The notes under the pieces were generated by a model. That model was not told the DNA's origin. It did not search any database and worked only from the letters and a program-made list of their open reading frames with translations. Positions 8,256 to 16,577 of a stretch of 64,000 bases of DNA are shown here, in pieces. This DNA comes from Flavobacterium sp. CF108 (GTDB taxonomy: Bacteria; Bacteroidota; Bacteroidia; Flavobacteriales; Flavobacteriaceae), in contig NZ_FQWW01000003.1 in assembly GCF_900129795.1 (NCBI RefSeq), positions 248,001 to 312,000 of the forward strand, read 5' to 3'. The translations under genes were made by a program, and so were the position numbers. The stretch's first letter is position 1. The number at the start of each line of letters is the position of its first letter.

Positions 8256-8465
8256 TCAATCTTCCCATCCACAAAGTGTTAAACCAAGGCCCTGAGCTTG
8301 TTTGAGTGATGTTTTTACCACTTCCTGCCTGCATGACGATAAACCCCGGCAATGTTCTTTATAATGATATTTTTTCGATCCGCTTGATCCGCAGATATAA
8401 ACACTGGTATCTGGAGGAGAAAACGAAGTTAAAAAAACAAAAAATAAGGGTAAAGCATATTTCAT
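8256..8465 (-). CDS. Small exported Cys-rich protein
   Basis: This 69-residue protein has a signal-like N-terminus (MKYALPLFFVFLTSFS). A compact conserved-looking core follows: CGSSGSKKYHYKEHCRGL, then SSCRQEV and a final LTLCGWED. The Cys/His spacing (C-x9-H-x3-C-x4-C, then C near the end) suggests a zinc or disulfide-stabilised mini-domain. I have no name for it. It lies 10 bp downstream of a lipoprotein gene on the same strand, so the two form an operon. Without a signal-peptidase site it could be membrane tethered. Confidence 0.7.
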   Translation of the reverse strand: MKYALPLFFVFLTSFSPPDTSVYICGSSGSKKYHYKEHCRGLSSCRQEVVKTSLKQAQGLGLTLCGWED

Positions 8466-8475
8466 CAGCTAGTCT

Positions 8476-8883
8476 TTATTTGACAATTAAATTGTATTCG
8501 TTTCCTTTTTTATCAGTAGCTTTTAATTTTCCGTATGCAACCCATTCGGTATTAATTTCTATTTCGGCAACGGTGTCGGTTAAAATTCCCGCGCCGTATT
8601 TCCCCTGCACGTTAATATTCCCAAAAACCGAATCGCCATTGATATTAATTCCTTTTACATCATAATTGTATTCATAATTTCCAGAATTTCCGGTTCTGTA
8701 CTCGTATTGATGCGTTTTATTTACATGATACGTTTTAGCTTCTTCGGGCGTAATTGTTTTACGATCGTCTGCTGTAATTACCGGTTTATAAAATGTATTT
8801 ATTTGCGGTGGAGGCGGAGCAGAAGCCTTTTCACAGGAATAAAATGTAAATAATAAAAATAAGATGAAGTAGTTTTTTGACAT
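8476..8883 (-). CDS. Lipoprotein of unknown function
   Basis: The signal MSKNYFILFLLFTFYSC ends in a lipobox. A proline-rich linker (APPPPQI) and an extended beta-rich domain follow, with the repeats YEYRTGNSGNYEYNYDV and VFGNINVQGKYGAG. The C-terminal segment YGKLKATDKKGNEYNLIVK looks like an OB- or SH3-like strand set. It is the first gene of a two-gene unit with the small Cys-rich protein. No function is assigned. Confidence 0.7.
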   Translation of the reverse strand: MSKNYFILFLLFTFYSCEKASAPPPPQINTFYKPVITADDRKTITPEEAKTYHVNKTHQYEYRTGNSGNYEYNYDVKGININGDSVFGNINVQGKYGAGILTDTVAEIEINTEWVAYGKLKATDKKGNEYNLIVK

Positions 8884-9003
8884 AGGCGTTTGTAATTAGG
8901 ATTTGTATTATTCAAATGTAAAACCAAATGAAGTAGGGATTTTATGGAAATCCATAATGAAATAATAGTTGCAGAAAGTTAAAAAACAAACTTATTTTAA
9001 AAC

Positions 9004-10035
9004 TTAAATGTCATTAATATCTCTTTCAATTAATTTATATTTATCCTTAATATCATCGGCCATATAAAAGTCTAACAAATCTTTTTTTGTCAAGGTTCCA
9101 ATATTTAAAAAACGTTTCAAATAATCCTGATTAAATTCCATTAATAAGATGGATTTTTCAAGTTGCTTTAGAATAACTTTATTATTTTCAATATTATTTA
9201 TGACTAATGATTTTACAGAAAGAACTTCGTTAATATCTTTGATAATTCGATTTACAATCATTGCCAAAACATCTTTATCCAGCTCAATTTCTTTAGAATT
9301 TAAAGCAATATCTCGCGCAAGCATATAAGCGATAGCTAAATTTGAGTAATCTCCTTTTTGAGAATTTATAATTGCTATAAAGCCAACTCCAGGAATGTAA
9401 CCAACATTGTCAAAATTTTTGAGAATAGAATTGTCTATCAATGAAATATCAAAAACAATTAAACTTACTTTTGAATCTCTGTTGGCTTGCGTCTCAATTA
9501 ATTGACTCCACGCCGTATCTGTTTTTCTAGTGAAAATTTCTTTGTTTTCAATTTCTCCAAAACGAATGCTTTTGTCAAACTTACATTCGATAGCAATTTT
9601 TAAATCTGAACTTCCATTAACTTCGCAAATAATATCTCCAGTTTTATTTTTAGAGATATTTCCAGCAGTATTTCCAGTAAGGAAAGCCTTGTCCTTTAAT
9701 CTTTTTTCTGAAAAATAATTGTTTAGAAATTCTGCAATGTCATCTTCTGCTAAAGAACCTTTGATTGTTGACTTATAAAAAAGCTCTTTTTTCATTTCGA
9801 AAATCATTTTAAGACTTTCTAATTCTGTTCCTAATTCATTGTTAGTTTTAGCCAAAAAAGAAGAAATACGATCTTCCATTAATGCTAAAACACCAATATA
9901 AATTGCACGTAATAGTTTTTCATCTCTTTCATTTGCAGAAAGATTGTTAAAGTAGTTAAAAACGATTTGGTTTTCAATTTCAAACTCTTGAATTTCCAAG
10001 CGTTTGAGTTGTTGGTTTAGTTTGATTGTTGACAT
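9004..10035 (-). CDS. PD-(D/E)xK nuclease-like protein, partner of the OLD protein
   Basis: The 343-residue protein has an N-terminal helical or coiled-coil half (LNQQLKRLEIQEFEIENQ, residues 1-90) and a core that fits a PD-(D/E)xK nuclease. Asp134 sits in TGDIICEVN and Glu150-Cys-Lys152 in KIAIECKFD, with a Glu-rich helix AEDDIAEFL just before. The C-terminal part is helical and unrecognised. It starts 2 bp after the OLD gene, so the two are cotranslated. A DNA-cleaving role beside OLD is inferred. The partner of OLD in Gabija is instead a UvrD-like helicase, which this is not. Confidence 0.7.
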   Translation of the reverse strand: MSTIKLNQQLKRLEIQEFEIENQIVFNYFNNLSANERDEKLLRAIYIGVLALMEDRISSFLAKTNNELGTELESLKMIFEMKKELFYKSTIKGSLAEDDIAEFLNNYFSEKRLKDKAFLTGNTAGNISKNKTGDIICEVNGSSDLKIAIECKFDKSIRFGEIENKEIFTRKTDTAWSQLIETQANRDSKVSLIVFDISLIDNSILKNFDNVGYIPGVGFIAIINSQKGDYSNLAIAYMLARDIALNSKEIELDKDVLAMIVNRIIKDINEVLSVKSLVINNIENNKVILKQLEKSILLMEFNQDYLKRFLNIGTLTKKDLLDFYMADDIKDKYKLIERDINDI

Positions 10036-10037
10036 GA

Positions 10038-11816
10038 TTATTCGGTATATATTTCTATAACTTTTTGTTTGAACGAATCACTTATTATAAAATTTTCATC
10101 AGCTATGAAGCTTATCGCTTTATATGCTTTACCACTACTAACTTTTTCTGTCATACCCAGTTCTTCTTCAATATCATTTTCTAAAATATGTGTTTTTCCA
10201 AAAGAATTATTTAATGCATCTTCAATGCTTTTAGAAACTAAATCGGCAGTAGCAATTCCATCTGCATTTTTACCAGTTTGATGATCTCTATCATAAACTG
10301 CACAATATTCGATTTTAAATTTATTCAGTAAATTCATATACAGAGGGATATTGTTTTTACTTCCACAATCAATTACTGTAAAATCATATCTAAATATATT
10401 TAATGATTGAGCGAGCATTGGTATAATTGTTCTATCAGTTTGTCCTTCTACAAGTATAACTTTCTTAGCAAAAAATAGTTCACTTCTTTCAGGGTTTATC
10501 CAATAACTTAAATTAAACTTTTTCTTTTCATCAACATCCTCAAAGATGTCATTAACATATTGGAGAACTTTAGTTCCGGTATCAATACTTTCTTTTTTTA
10601 CAATACAAATAGATTTATGAAATTCTAAATCTAAGAAAGAACTTGAGTGTGTACATAAAATTACTTGACTTTCATCTTTAGATAAATTTACTAAAGAAAA
10701 AAAGAGTTCTTTTTGTGCTTGTGGATGTAAAAATAATTCTGGTTCTTCAAAGATAAAATAAGTAGACTTTGATGATTTTCTTGTAGATACTTCAGGATCT
10801 TGATCTTCACCTTCTCTTTCTTCTTTTAGAACTTTTGACCATGCTTTTATTAATGCAAAAATTAATGCTCTTTGTAAACCATGACCTTTTCTGGCAATAT
10901 CTGTTTTAATTCCATCATCAACGGAAACATTTGCTCCAACTCTAAAAATATCATCAACATTTGGAGCTGTAATTTGGATATCAATTTTTGTATTCCAACT
11001 TATTAATTCTTTATCTAATAAGTTTTCAAGAGATGTTAAATCTTCAGGTCTATTTTCATTTACCTCCCCATCTATGTTTGTTTTATTAAGAATTTTAGTT
11101 AATTCTATTATTTTTTCTTTTGCCTCTCTAAACTGTGGATTGTGTTCTGAAATTTTATTAATTACTCTAGAATAGAGTTGACCAAAGAGTGAGCTGCCTT
11201 TAGGATTTAATTCATCGGAAGCATTTTTTATTGATGGAATAAAAAAAAGATCTCCAAAACTTCCTTTAGCTACATTTTTCAAACCTAAGAAATTAGTTTC
11301 TTCCAGAATATAATTAAATGTAATATTTTCTATGTTTTCCTGAATATATTGATTTTGAGCCAGCCTAAAATGATCAATAGTAATTGCCCCTTTATCAGGG
11401 AGAAAAACTGCTAAAGGGAGATTTTCAGCAATTTCTCGTTTTTTAAATTCTGAAATTTTTGATTCTTTTAGCCAATCATCATTTGCTTCTTCAATATATC
11501 CATTGTAAGTAAAAGATCCATTTTTTAAAGCTGTTTTCCTTGCTTTAATTCTATTGTCCGCTGAAACGTATTTTTTAAAAGTTATACCTTCAGATTCTGA
11601 TAGGTCTGTAAATTCTATTTCAACCCATAATTCTTCTGAATCGCCATTAAAATCAAGAGACTGATGTGCGATTTCACCAAAAAAGAATAAAACGGAACTA
11701 AGAACATTAGATTTACCATGATTATTTTGGCCTATAAAAATCATTAAATCTTGAAAAATAATATTTTCACTAATTATAGATCTCCAATTTGAGATTTTTA
11801 TACTATTAATTTTCAT
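10038..11816 (-). CDS. OLD-family ATP-dependent nuclease (AAA/ABC ATPase plus Toprim)
   Basis: The N-terminal ABC-type ATPase has Walker A GQNNHGKS (29-36), Walker B YFIFEEPELFLHP (353-365) and an H-loop THSSS (389-393). The C-terminal Toprim domain has its Glu in VEGQTD (456-461) and its Asp pair in YDRDH (508-512). This two-domain order defines overcoming-lysogenisation-defect nucleases such as P2 Old and GajA. The 592-residue length is typical. In known systems the ATPase regulates Toprim nicking and gives phage defence. It sits in the middle of a four-gene operon after two small KTSC-type genes and before a PD-(D/E)xK gene. Confidence 0.92.
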   Translation of the reverse strand: MKINSIKISNWRSIISENIIFQDLMIFIGQNNHGKSNVLSSVLFFFGEIAHQSLDFNGDSEELWVEIEFTDLSESEGITFKKYVSADNRIKARKTALKNGSFTYNGYIEEANDDWLKESKISEFKKREIAENLPLAVFLPDKGAITIDHFRLAQNQYIQENIENITFNYILEETNFLGLKNVAKGSFGDLFFIPSIKNASDELNPKGSSLFGQLYSRVINKISEHNPQFREAKEKIIELTKILNKTNIDGEVNENRPEDLTSLENLLDKELISWNTKIDIQITAPNVDDIFRVGANVSVDDGIKTDIARKGHGLQRALIFALIKAWSKVLKEEREGEDQDPEVSTRKSSKSTYFIFEEPELFLHPQAQKELFFSLVNLSKDESQVILCTHSSSFLDLEFHKSICIVKKESIDTGTKVLQYVNDIFEDVDEKKKFNLSYWINPERSELFFAKKVILVEGQTDRTIIPMLAQSLNIFRYDFTVIDCGSKNNIPLYMNLLNKFKIEYCAVYDRDHQTGKNADGIATADLVSKSIEDALNNSFGKTHILENDIEEELGMTEKVSSGKAYKAISFIADENFIISDSFKQKVIEIYTE

Positions 11817-11818
11817 AC

Positions 11819-12034
11819 TTAGTCGTATTTAAATTTTACATACGAATTGATATAACTGTTCAATCCAGAGCCTGCTACAGCTAAACGTTTCATATTTTCA
11901 ACATGAGACTGTCCAGCTTTTCTATAACTGTATTGATAAATACTTCCCGAGGAGAATCTAACCCTAATATAATCTGATCCAATTTCATATGCTGAAACTC
12001 CTGATTCACCTCTTTTATTTCTATATCTTTCCAT
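11819..12034 (-). CDS. KTSC-like small protein
   Basis: The 71-residue protein has the core GVSAYEIGSDYIRVRFSSG, followed by IYQYSYRKAGQSHVENMKRL and AGSGLNSYINSYVK. This resembles the widespread short KTSC-type domain proteins, though a strict Lys-Thr-Ser-Cys set is absent. Some family members are tied to nucleic-acid or conflict genes; a role is not established. It ends 2 bp before the OLD gene, so it is likely cotranslated with it. It could be a regulatory subunit or inhibitor of the nuclease; that is speculation from position. Confidence 0.75.
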   Translation of the reverse strand: MERYRNKRGESGVSAYEIGSDYIRVRFSSGSIYQYSYRKAGQSHVENMKRLAVAGSGLNSYINSYVKFKYD

Positions 12035-12040
12035 AAAATC

Positions 12041-12250
12041 TTAAAGTTTTTGAGTTCTATAAGAGTCTCTTATTTGTGATGAAAAATATGATCCTTTTGA
12101 ATTAGCGGACATTAATTGATCGTAAATATATTCTGGAACATCGAAGTATTGATAAATTCCACCATGATTGAATTCAATTTCTAATATTTGGTTTTTATCA
12201 TCATAGCCGATAGAGCTAATATTTGATGACTTTACAAATTCTCTTTCCAT
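12041..12250 (-). CDS. KTSC-domain small protein
   Basis: The 69-residue protein fits the classical KTSC layout: FVKSSNISSIGYDDKN, LEIEFNHGGIYQYFDVPE, and YDQLMSANSKGSYFSSQIRD. It is the first gene of the operon, 6 bp ahead of the second KTSC-like gene. The two small proteins are not simple copies, since they align only around IYQY. The promoter should lie in the 104-bp gap at 12251-12354. Confidence 0.8.
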   Translation of the reverse strand: MEREFVKSSNISSIGYDDKNQILEIEFNHGGIYQYFDVPEYIYDQLMSANSKGSYFSSQIRDSYRTQKL

Positions 12251-12354
12251 AGTTTTTGGTTTTAGGTTATAGATTAGTTTTTGTTTTATTTTTAGGTTGT
12301 GATAAATCTAACTAGATTTACATTGTTTAAAATGCGTAGTTCTACCTGATTTTA

Positions 12355-13005
12355 TTAGAAACTCATTAATTCTGAGTCGTTTGGAGAATCAATTTCATAG
12401 TAAGTATATTCGTCATCATACTTATACCATTTGTAATTAACTTTCGAAAAACGAAACATCTTTAATGCTTCTTGTAATGTTTGTTGTGTTTGGGCTTTAT
12501 TACCATTATTTGCAAAATATCCTCCAGTAAATTGAATTGTTTTATTCTTATTACCTAATACTTGGGTTTCAATGTTCTGTTCCCATAACTTATGATAAAT
12601 AGCTTTCGCATAGGCTTTCCTTAAAACAGGAAATTCTTTAATCTGCATGTTTTTTACTTTTTTCTCCAACTCTTTACCTAAAGTTTTAACTTCGGCGTTT
12701 TCTGATGATAATGCTTCATTAATGGTTTTGGCCCATGCCGCAAATAGCACTAATTCCATTTGAGTAGCTTCAACCGTATTTCTATAAGTTGAGAAATTAA
12801 CACCTTCTTCTATAGAAGCTATTTCTCTTTTTAGTTGAGCAATTTGATTGGGAATGTCTTTTGCTTTTTCTTCGGTTGATGATGGAGAAGAAAATGATTC
12901 AGTTGAAGTTTTTGGTTTTACTTCATCATCTCCACTTCCAAATGCGATGAAGATAAATCCTGCAAGTGTAAGTGCAGAAAATAAGTGTTGTACTTTTCTT
13001 TTCAT
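12355..13005 (-). CDS. Exported protein of unknown function
   Basis: A signal-peptide-like N-terminus (MKRKVQHLFSALTLAGFIFIAFG) precedes a Ser/Thr-rich linker and a coiled-coil stretch (SSTEEKAKDIPNQIAQLKRE). The globular C-terminal half includes LRKAYAKAIYHKLWEQNI and IQFTGGYFANNGNK. The ATG overlaps the TAA of the upstream membrane-protein gene by one base (TAATG), so the two are coupled. No family was recognised. It is not obviously part of the OLD operon, being separated by a 104-bp gap. Confidence 0.65.
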   Translation of the reverse strand: MKRKVQHLFSALTLAGFIFIAFGSGDDEVKPKTSTESFSSPSSTEEKAKDIPNQIAQLKREIASIEEGVNFSTYRNTVEATQMELVLFAAWAKTINEALSSENAEVKTLGKELEKKVKNMQIKEFPVLRKAYAKAIYHKLWEQNIETQVLGNKNKTIQFTGGYFANNGNKAQTQQTLQEALKMFRFSKVNYKWYKYDDEYTYYEIDSPNDSELMSF

Positions 13006-13448
13006 TAGTGTATTAAATTTATGGTTATTGATTTTCGGTAAATTATAAATGGTAAAGTTGTTCCTAAGAAATACATGAGAAGGTCTGAAGAATCGAAAGT
13101 GCCGGGAACAATTTTTATAAGTTGTCCTAATTCAGAAATAATAGAGATTATTGGGATTATAAGAATCCAAAATAGATTTTCATTTTTAATTTCGTTTTTC
13201 CATAAAAACAAAACGAGACTAACATATGAAAACATCCATAAACCATCTGGTAATGAATAAAGAATAATGTTTGGAAGATGACTTGAATAGCTGACAGTAA
13301 AACTTCTTAGGCTATTTATAATGTCTAAAATTTTTAATTCATCAAACCAAATAAACATTTTTAAATTTGAAGTTCTGAATAAGATATATATTAAACTTCC
13401 GCACAGCAATGTGAAAATATGACCGATATATAATTGTTTGACTTTCAT
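13005..13448 (-). CDS. VanZ-like multi-pass membrane protein
   Basis: I choose the Met at 13448 (MKVKQLYIG), which follows an A-rich leader AAACAACTA; a longer frame runs to 13508 without a better start. About 147 residues hold four hydrophobic segments. The motifs SLPDGLWMFSY and ELGQLIKIVPGTFDSSDL resemble VanZ-like proteins (PDxxW, E-x-x-Q, D-x-x-D). The function is unknown. It is coupled to the following exported protein by a one-base overlap. Confidence 0.65.
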   Translation of the reverse strand: MKVKQLYIGHIFTLLCGSLIYILFRTSNLKMFIWFDELKILDIINSLRSFTVSYSSHLPNIILYSLPDGLWMFSYVSLVLFLWKNEIKNENLFWILIIPIISIISELGQLIKIVPGTFDSSDLLMYFLGTTLPFIIYRKSITINLIH

Positions 13449-13531
13449 TAGTTGTTTATTTTTTTCAAAAGTAAAACCAATAAAAACCAGTATTTTACGG
13501 AAATCCATAATCCATAAATTAATTTGTAGAA

Positions 13532-13557
13532 ATAAAAAAAGCCCCCGAAGGAGCTTG
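13532..13557 (-). terminator. Rho-independent terminator of the response-regulator operon
   Basis: Read on the minus strand, AAGCTCC, a TTCG loop and GGGGCTT are followed by a run of T. It lies 22 bp after the stop of the response regulator. Confidence 0.75.
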
Positions 13558-13578
13558 AAATAATAATATAAAAAGAGA

Positions 13579-14247
13579 TTAAATAATCCCCATATCTTTT
13601 GTAATAGAAACTAAATGAATGGTGTTATTTGCTTTAAAAAAGTCTTTAAGTTTAGACAATCTTTTTTCTACAGCACTTTTACTGTTGGGTTTAATATCGG
13701 TGCTTTTAAAAATTTCTATTATTTCATCTTGCGAAGTGCCGGAAGATAAATATTTCAGAATTTTAATATCGACATCGTCAATTTCGTAATTGTTTTTTTC
13801 CTGAAGTGCAGAACCAACTTCGGGAGAAATAAATATTTGATCTGAAGTCGAAATGATATTGATTGCTTTTTTTAATTCTTCAATACTGTTTAAACCTTTC
13901 AGGACAAAACCATCAATTTCGGCATTATCAAAAAGTGATTTAATGCGGTAACTTTTATCTTCTACAGAATAAGCAATAATTTTAATATTGGGCTGCAGCT
14001 CGCGAACTTTTTGAACCAGTTCATCTCCATTAGCAATATCCGATTTGCGATGATCCATTTTAAACGAAAGATCACTAATTAACAAATCATAGGGTTCATT
14101 TTGATGAATGGCAGCGCGTATTTTTAAAAACGCTTCGTCACAAAATTTAGAATGCTGAAAATCTACAATATTTAAATCTTTTAAAACTTGCTGAATTCCT
14201 AAGTTCATTGCATCAAGATCTTCGGCTATAATTACTTTTTTAAACAT
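13579..14247 (-). CDS. Response regulator (receiver plus C-terminal HTH)
   Basis: The receiver domain (1-125) has acidic residues in IIAEDLDAM, the phospho-acceptor Asp in LLISDLSFKM and the Lys in GFVLKGL. The C-terminal 70 residues (DDVDIKILKYLSSGTSQDEI, SKSAVEKRLSKLKDFF) look like a LuxR/NarL-type helix-turn-helix, as usual for partners of HisKA_3 kinases. It starts 6 bp after the TPR-kinase gene on the same strand. The regulated genes are unknown; the shared element at 16320 and 52062 is one candidate target. Confidence 0.87.
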   Translation of the reverse strand: MFKKVIIAEDLDAMNLGIQQVLKDLNIVDFQHSKFCDEAFLKIRAAIHQNEPYDLLISDLSFKMDHRKSDIANGDELVQKVRELQPNIKIIAYSVEDKSYRIKSLFDNAEIDGFVLKGLNSIEELKKAINIISTSDQIFISPEVGSALQEKNNYEIDDVDIKILKYLSSGTSQDEIIEIFKSTDIKPNSKSAVEKRLSKLKDFFKANNTIHLVSITKDMGII

Positions 14248-14253
14248 AGGCTT

Positions 14254-15957
14254 TTATTTAGGCATTGTTATATTTACTTTAAAACCTTTATCTGGTTCAG
14301 TTTCAAAAGTAATAGTTCCTTTTATGGCCAGAATACGGTTTTCCATATTTTGTAAACCGTTTTTTATAATTTTTGATTTTTCGCAGCCTTTTCCATTGTC
14401 TTTATAGTCGATCAACAGAGTATTTTGAGCATTTTCAAACTTTAAAACAACTAATTGAGCCTGGCTGTGCTTTTTCATATTGACCATTAACTCATGTAAT
14501 ACGCGCTGAATTGCTATCTTTTTTAAATCTTCAATAGAGTCCCAATTTACCTTTTCGATATTAGTAATAATAACATTGGTAGTCTCGCTATTATAAGTAG
14601 AAAGCATTTCTTTTAAATTGTTAGAGTAATTTGATCCGGTGTCGATATCATTATTTTCTCTGGAAATGCCGCGCACACGACTGTAAATATGATCGAGTTT
14701 TTGCAGTAAATTTTCTTTTGTATTTTGAATTTCCAGCGGCTGTGTCTGGGTAAAAGTTATCGTATTAAAAACATCATTTGCAAGTTCATCGTGAATGTCT
14801 TTTGCTATTCTGGTTTCGGTATCGTAGGCCGTTTTTATTTTTTCGATTCGGTTTCGATTTTGATAAAACTTTCTTAAATATAACAATAGAAAGAAAAGCG
14901 ATACAATCCCAATTATAAAAAATATCCTTTGATATTTAACTTTTTGAAGTGATAACTCATTTTCTATTTTTTCTAATCGAAGTTTCTGATTTTCGTCTTT
15001 CTCTTTTTTTGAATCGTATTTTATTTTAGCAAACTTATTTTTAAAGTTGTTTCTGATTTTGATTATACTATCATTTATTGAAATATACTGCTGAGCATAT
15101 TTTGTGCCGGAACCATTAGAAATTAGAAAGGATAATGCTTTTAAACGTTCATCAACACTATTTTGGATAGTAGAAATTTGGTACGCTTTTTTAGCATTTT
15201 CATTTGATTTTTGAATGTCTTTTTTTGCGTAAAATTCTGCCAGATGAAGATAGCTTTCAATACTTCCGTATGAGTCATTGTTTTCTTCCCTAAGTTTAAG
15301 GCTTTCTGTCATTAACATCAGAGCTTTATCGTAGTTTTCTTTTTTAAAATAGGCATAACCTAAATTATCCATAAAACGGGCTTTATTAGGAATAAAAACT
15401 TTTTCTTCTAGCACTTTTTCTCTTAGAATGGATTCAAGAATTTTTATAGACTCATTGTATTTTTTTTGTTGAATGTAAACAACCGCAATATTGTTTAAAG
15501 GGGATTGTCTTGATACAGAATCAGTACAGTCTTTTAAAGCTTCATTATAGTAATAAAATGCTTCATCATATATAGCAAGTTCTTTGTAAGCTATGCCAAA
15601 GAGGTTATTAATTGCAGCGCTGTAAATGTCCTTTTTTTTAATATAAGGCAAAGCTTCTGTCAGCGTTTCATTGCTGCCGTAATAGTCTCCATTTATTTGC
15701 TGAATAGAGGCCATTTGTATAAGATTATAAACAATGTTGGAACTGTCTTTTATGTTCTCAAACTTTATTTTAGATTTATTAAAATTATAAAATGCACTAT
15801 TGTAATTTTTATCCTGAAAATTCAAAATGGCTTTATCCCGTATAATCATAGCTTCTTTTTTTCTGGGATTATTTTGCTGCACAGTAATGTCTTTTTCTTT
15901 TTGGCAGGAAAGAAAAAAAACAAAAAAAAGAGAATAAAAAAACGGGGAACGCAGCAT
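14254..15957 (-). CDS. TPR-containing sensor histidine kinase (HisKA_3 type)
   Basis: A lipoprotein-type signal (MLRSPFFYSLFFVFFLSC) precedes a periplasmic TPR array of about five or six repeats (40-300; for example YNSAFYNFNKSKI, YDEAFYYYNEALK, YFKKENYDKALML). A transmembrane helix follows (IIGIVSLFFLLLYLRKF, about 350). The cytoplasmic kinase core has its phospho-His in KDIHDELANDVF and an HATPase_c domain with DYKDNGKGCE. The layout is typical of Bacteroidota TPR kinases paired with NarL-type regulators, and the response-regulator gene follows 6 bp later. The signal sensed is unknown. Confidence 0.9.
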   Translation of the reverse strand: MLRSPFFYSLFFVFFLSCQKEKDITVQQNNPRKKEAMIIRDKAILNFQDKNYNSAFYNFNKSKIKFENIKDSSNIVYNLIQMASIQQINGDYYGSNETLTEALPYIKKKDIYSAAINNLFGIAYKELAIYDEAFYYYNEALKDCTDSVSRQSPLNNIAVVYIQQKKYNESIKILESILREKVLEEKVFIPNKARFMDNLGYAYFKKENYDKALMLMTESLKLREENNDSYGSIESYLHLAEFYAKKDIQKSNENAKKAYQISTIQNSVDERLKALSFLISNGSGTKYAQQYISINDSIIKIRNNFKNKFAKIKYDSKKEKDENQKLRLEKIENELSLQKVKYQRIFFIIGIVSLFFLLLYLRKFYQNRNRIEKIKTAYDTETRIAKDIHDELANDVFNTITFTQTQPLEIQNTKENLLQKLDHIYSRVRGISRENNDIDTGSNYSNNLKEMLSTYNSETTNVIITNIEKVNWDSIEDLKKIAIQRVLHELMVNMKKHSQAQLVVLKFENAQNTLLIDYKDNGKGCEKSKIIKNGLQNMENRILAIKGTITFETEPDKGFKVNITMPK

Positions 15958-16014
15958 AACACTTACTTTCCCCGAAAATACTAATTAATTCTAGATTATG
16001 TAATCTTATTCAGA

Positions 16015-16206
16015 TTATTTTGGTGGTGGAACAATTATAGGTGCATCACCGGGACCATCTGGTGGTACATCTGCTTGTATGCTGTCTCGAACGACATCTC
16101 TTTTTATCTCAGTTTTTTTACTCGTTGTATCAAATTCGTCAGCAGTACAAGAAAATAATGTAGTTGACAATAGCGCGCACGCTCCCAATAAATATAGAGT
16201 TTTCAT
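16015..16206 (-). CDS. Small proline-rich lipoprotein next to the TPR kinase
   Basis: This 63-residue lipoprotein has the signal MKTLYLLGACALLSTTLFSC. A short mature tail ends in VPPDGPGDAPIIVPPPK. It is too small for an enzyme and may be a surface or periplasmic accessory of the adjacent two-component system, which is inference from position. The kinase gene follows 57 bp downstream on the same strand. The 371 bp upstream hold an unusual inverted repeat. Confidence 0.68.
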   Translation of the reverse strand: MKTLYLLGACALLSTTLFSCTADEFDTTSKKTEIKRDVVRDSIQADVPPDGPGDAPIIVPPPK

Positions 16207-16299
16207 TTTTTTAAAGTTTAAAAATTAGACAAAGGCATTGCTGGCCGGAACTTTTCCGTGCTTTTGGTTGTGTGCAATACCAAATTTGTTTGGGAAGTG

Positions 16300-16370
16300 A
16301 AGTGCGTAGAACAGTAAGATTTTTATCTATACTTCCCGGAATAAACTCCGTCTTACGGTTTTCCGCACTT
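16300..16370. promoter_or_regulatory. Long imperfect inverted repeat upstream of the small lipoprotein gene
   Basis: Arms GTGCGTAGAACAGTAAGA (16302-16319) and TCTTACGGTTTTCCGCAC (16351-16368) pair at about 14 of 18 positions across a 31-bp loop. The loop contains TTTTTATCTATACTT, which recurs exactly at 52062-52076. The rest of 16207-16577 has no gene; the gap from 16371 to 16577 holds only AT-rich sequence and the presumed promoter of the next gene. Confidence 0.5.
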
Positions 16371-16577
16371 TTTGAATAAACTAGTTTTGTACATTTGTTT
16401 TTGACCTGCAGATCAAAGCGCTAACTAATTTTGTTGAGGCAAAGTAACGACGGCTTTGAGCCTGCATTGATCAGAAAGTCAGGAAAGTCTAATATATTTT
16501 TTTAAAGTCGGGATAAGTTCTAAGAAGTAGTAAAAAGTAGAATAAAGTACTTTAGAAAAAGTTTTAAAAAGTTTAAA

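Noticed and set aside
8306..8665. Plus-strand frame opposite the two small minus-strand genes
   Set aside because: It is antisense to two well-formed signal-peptide genes and has no recognisable domain or leader.
10038..11816. OLD gene as Gabija
   Set aside because: The partner gene shows a PD-(D/E)xK core rather than a UvrD-like helicase.
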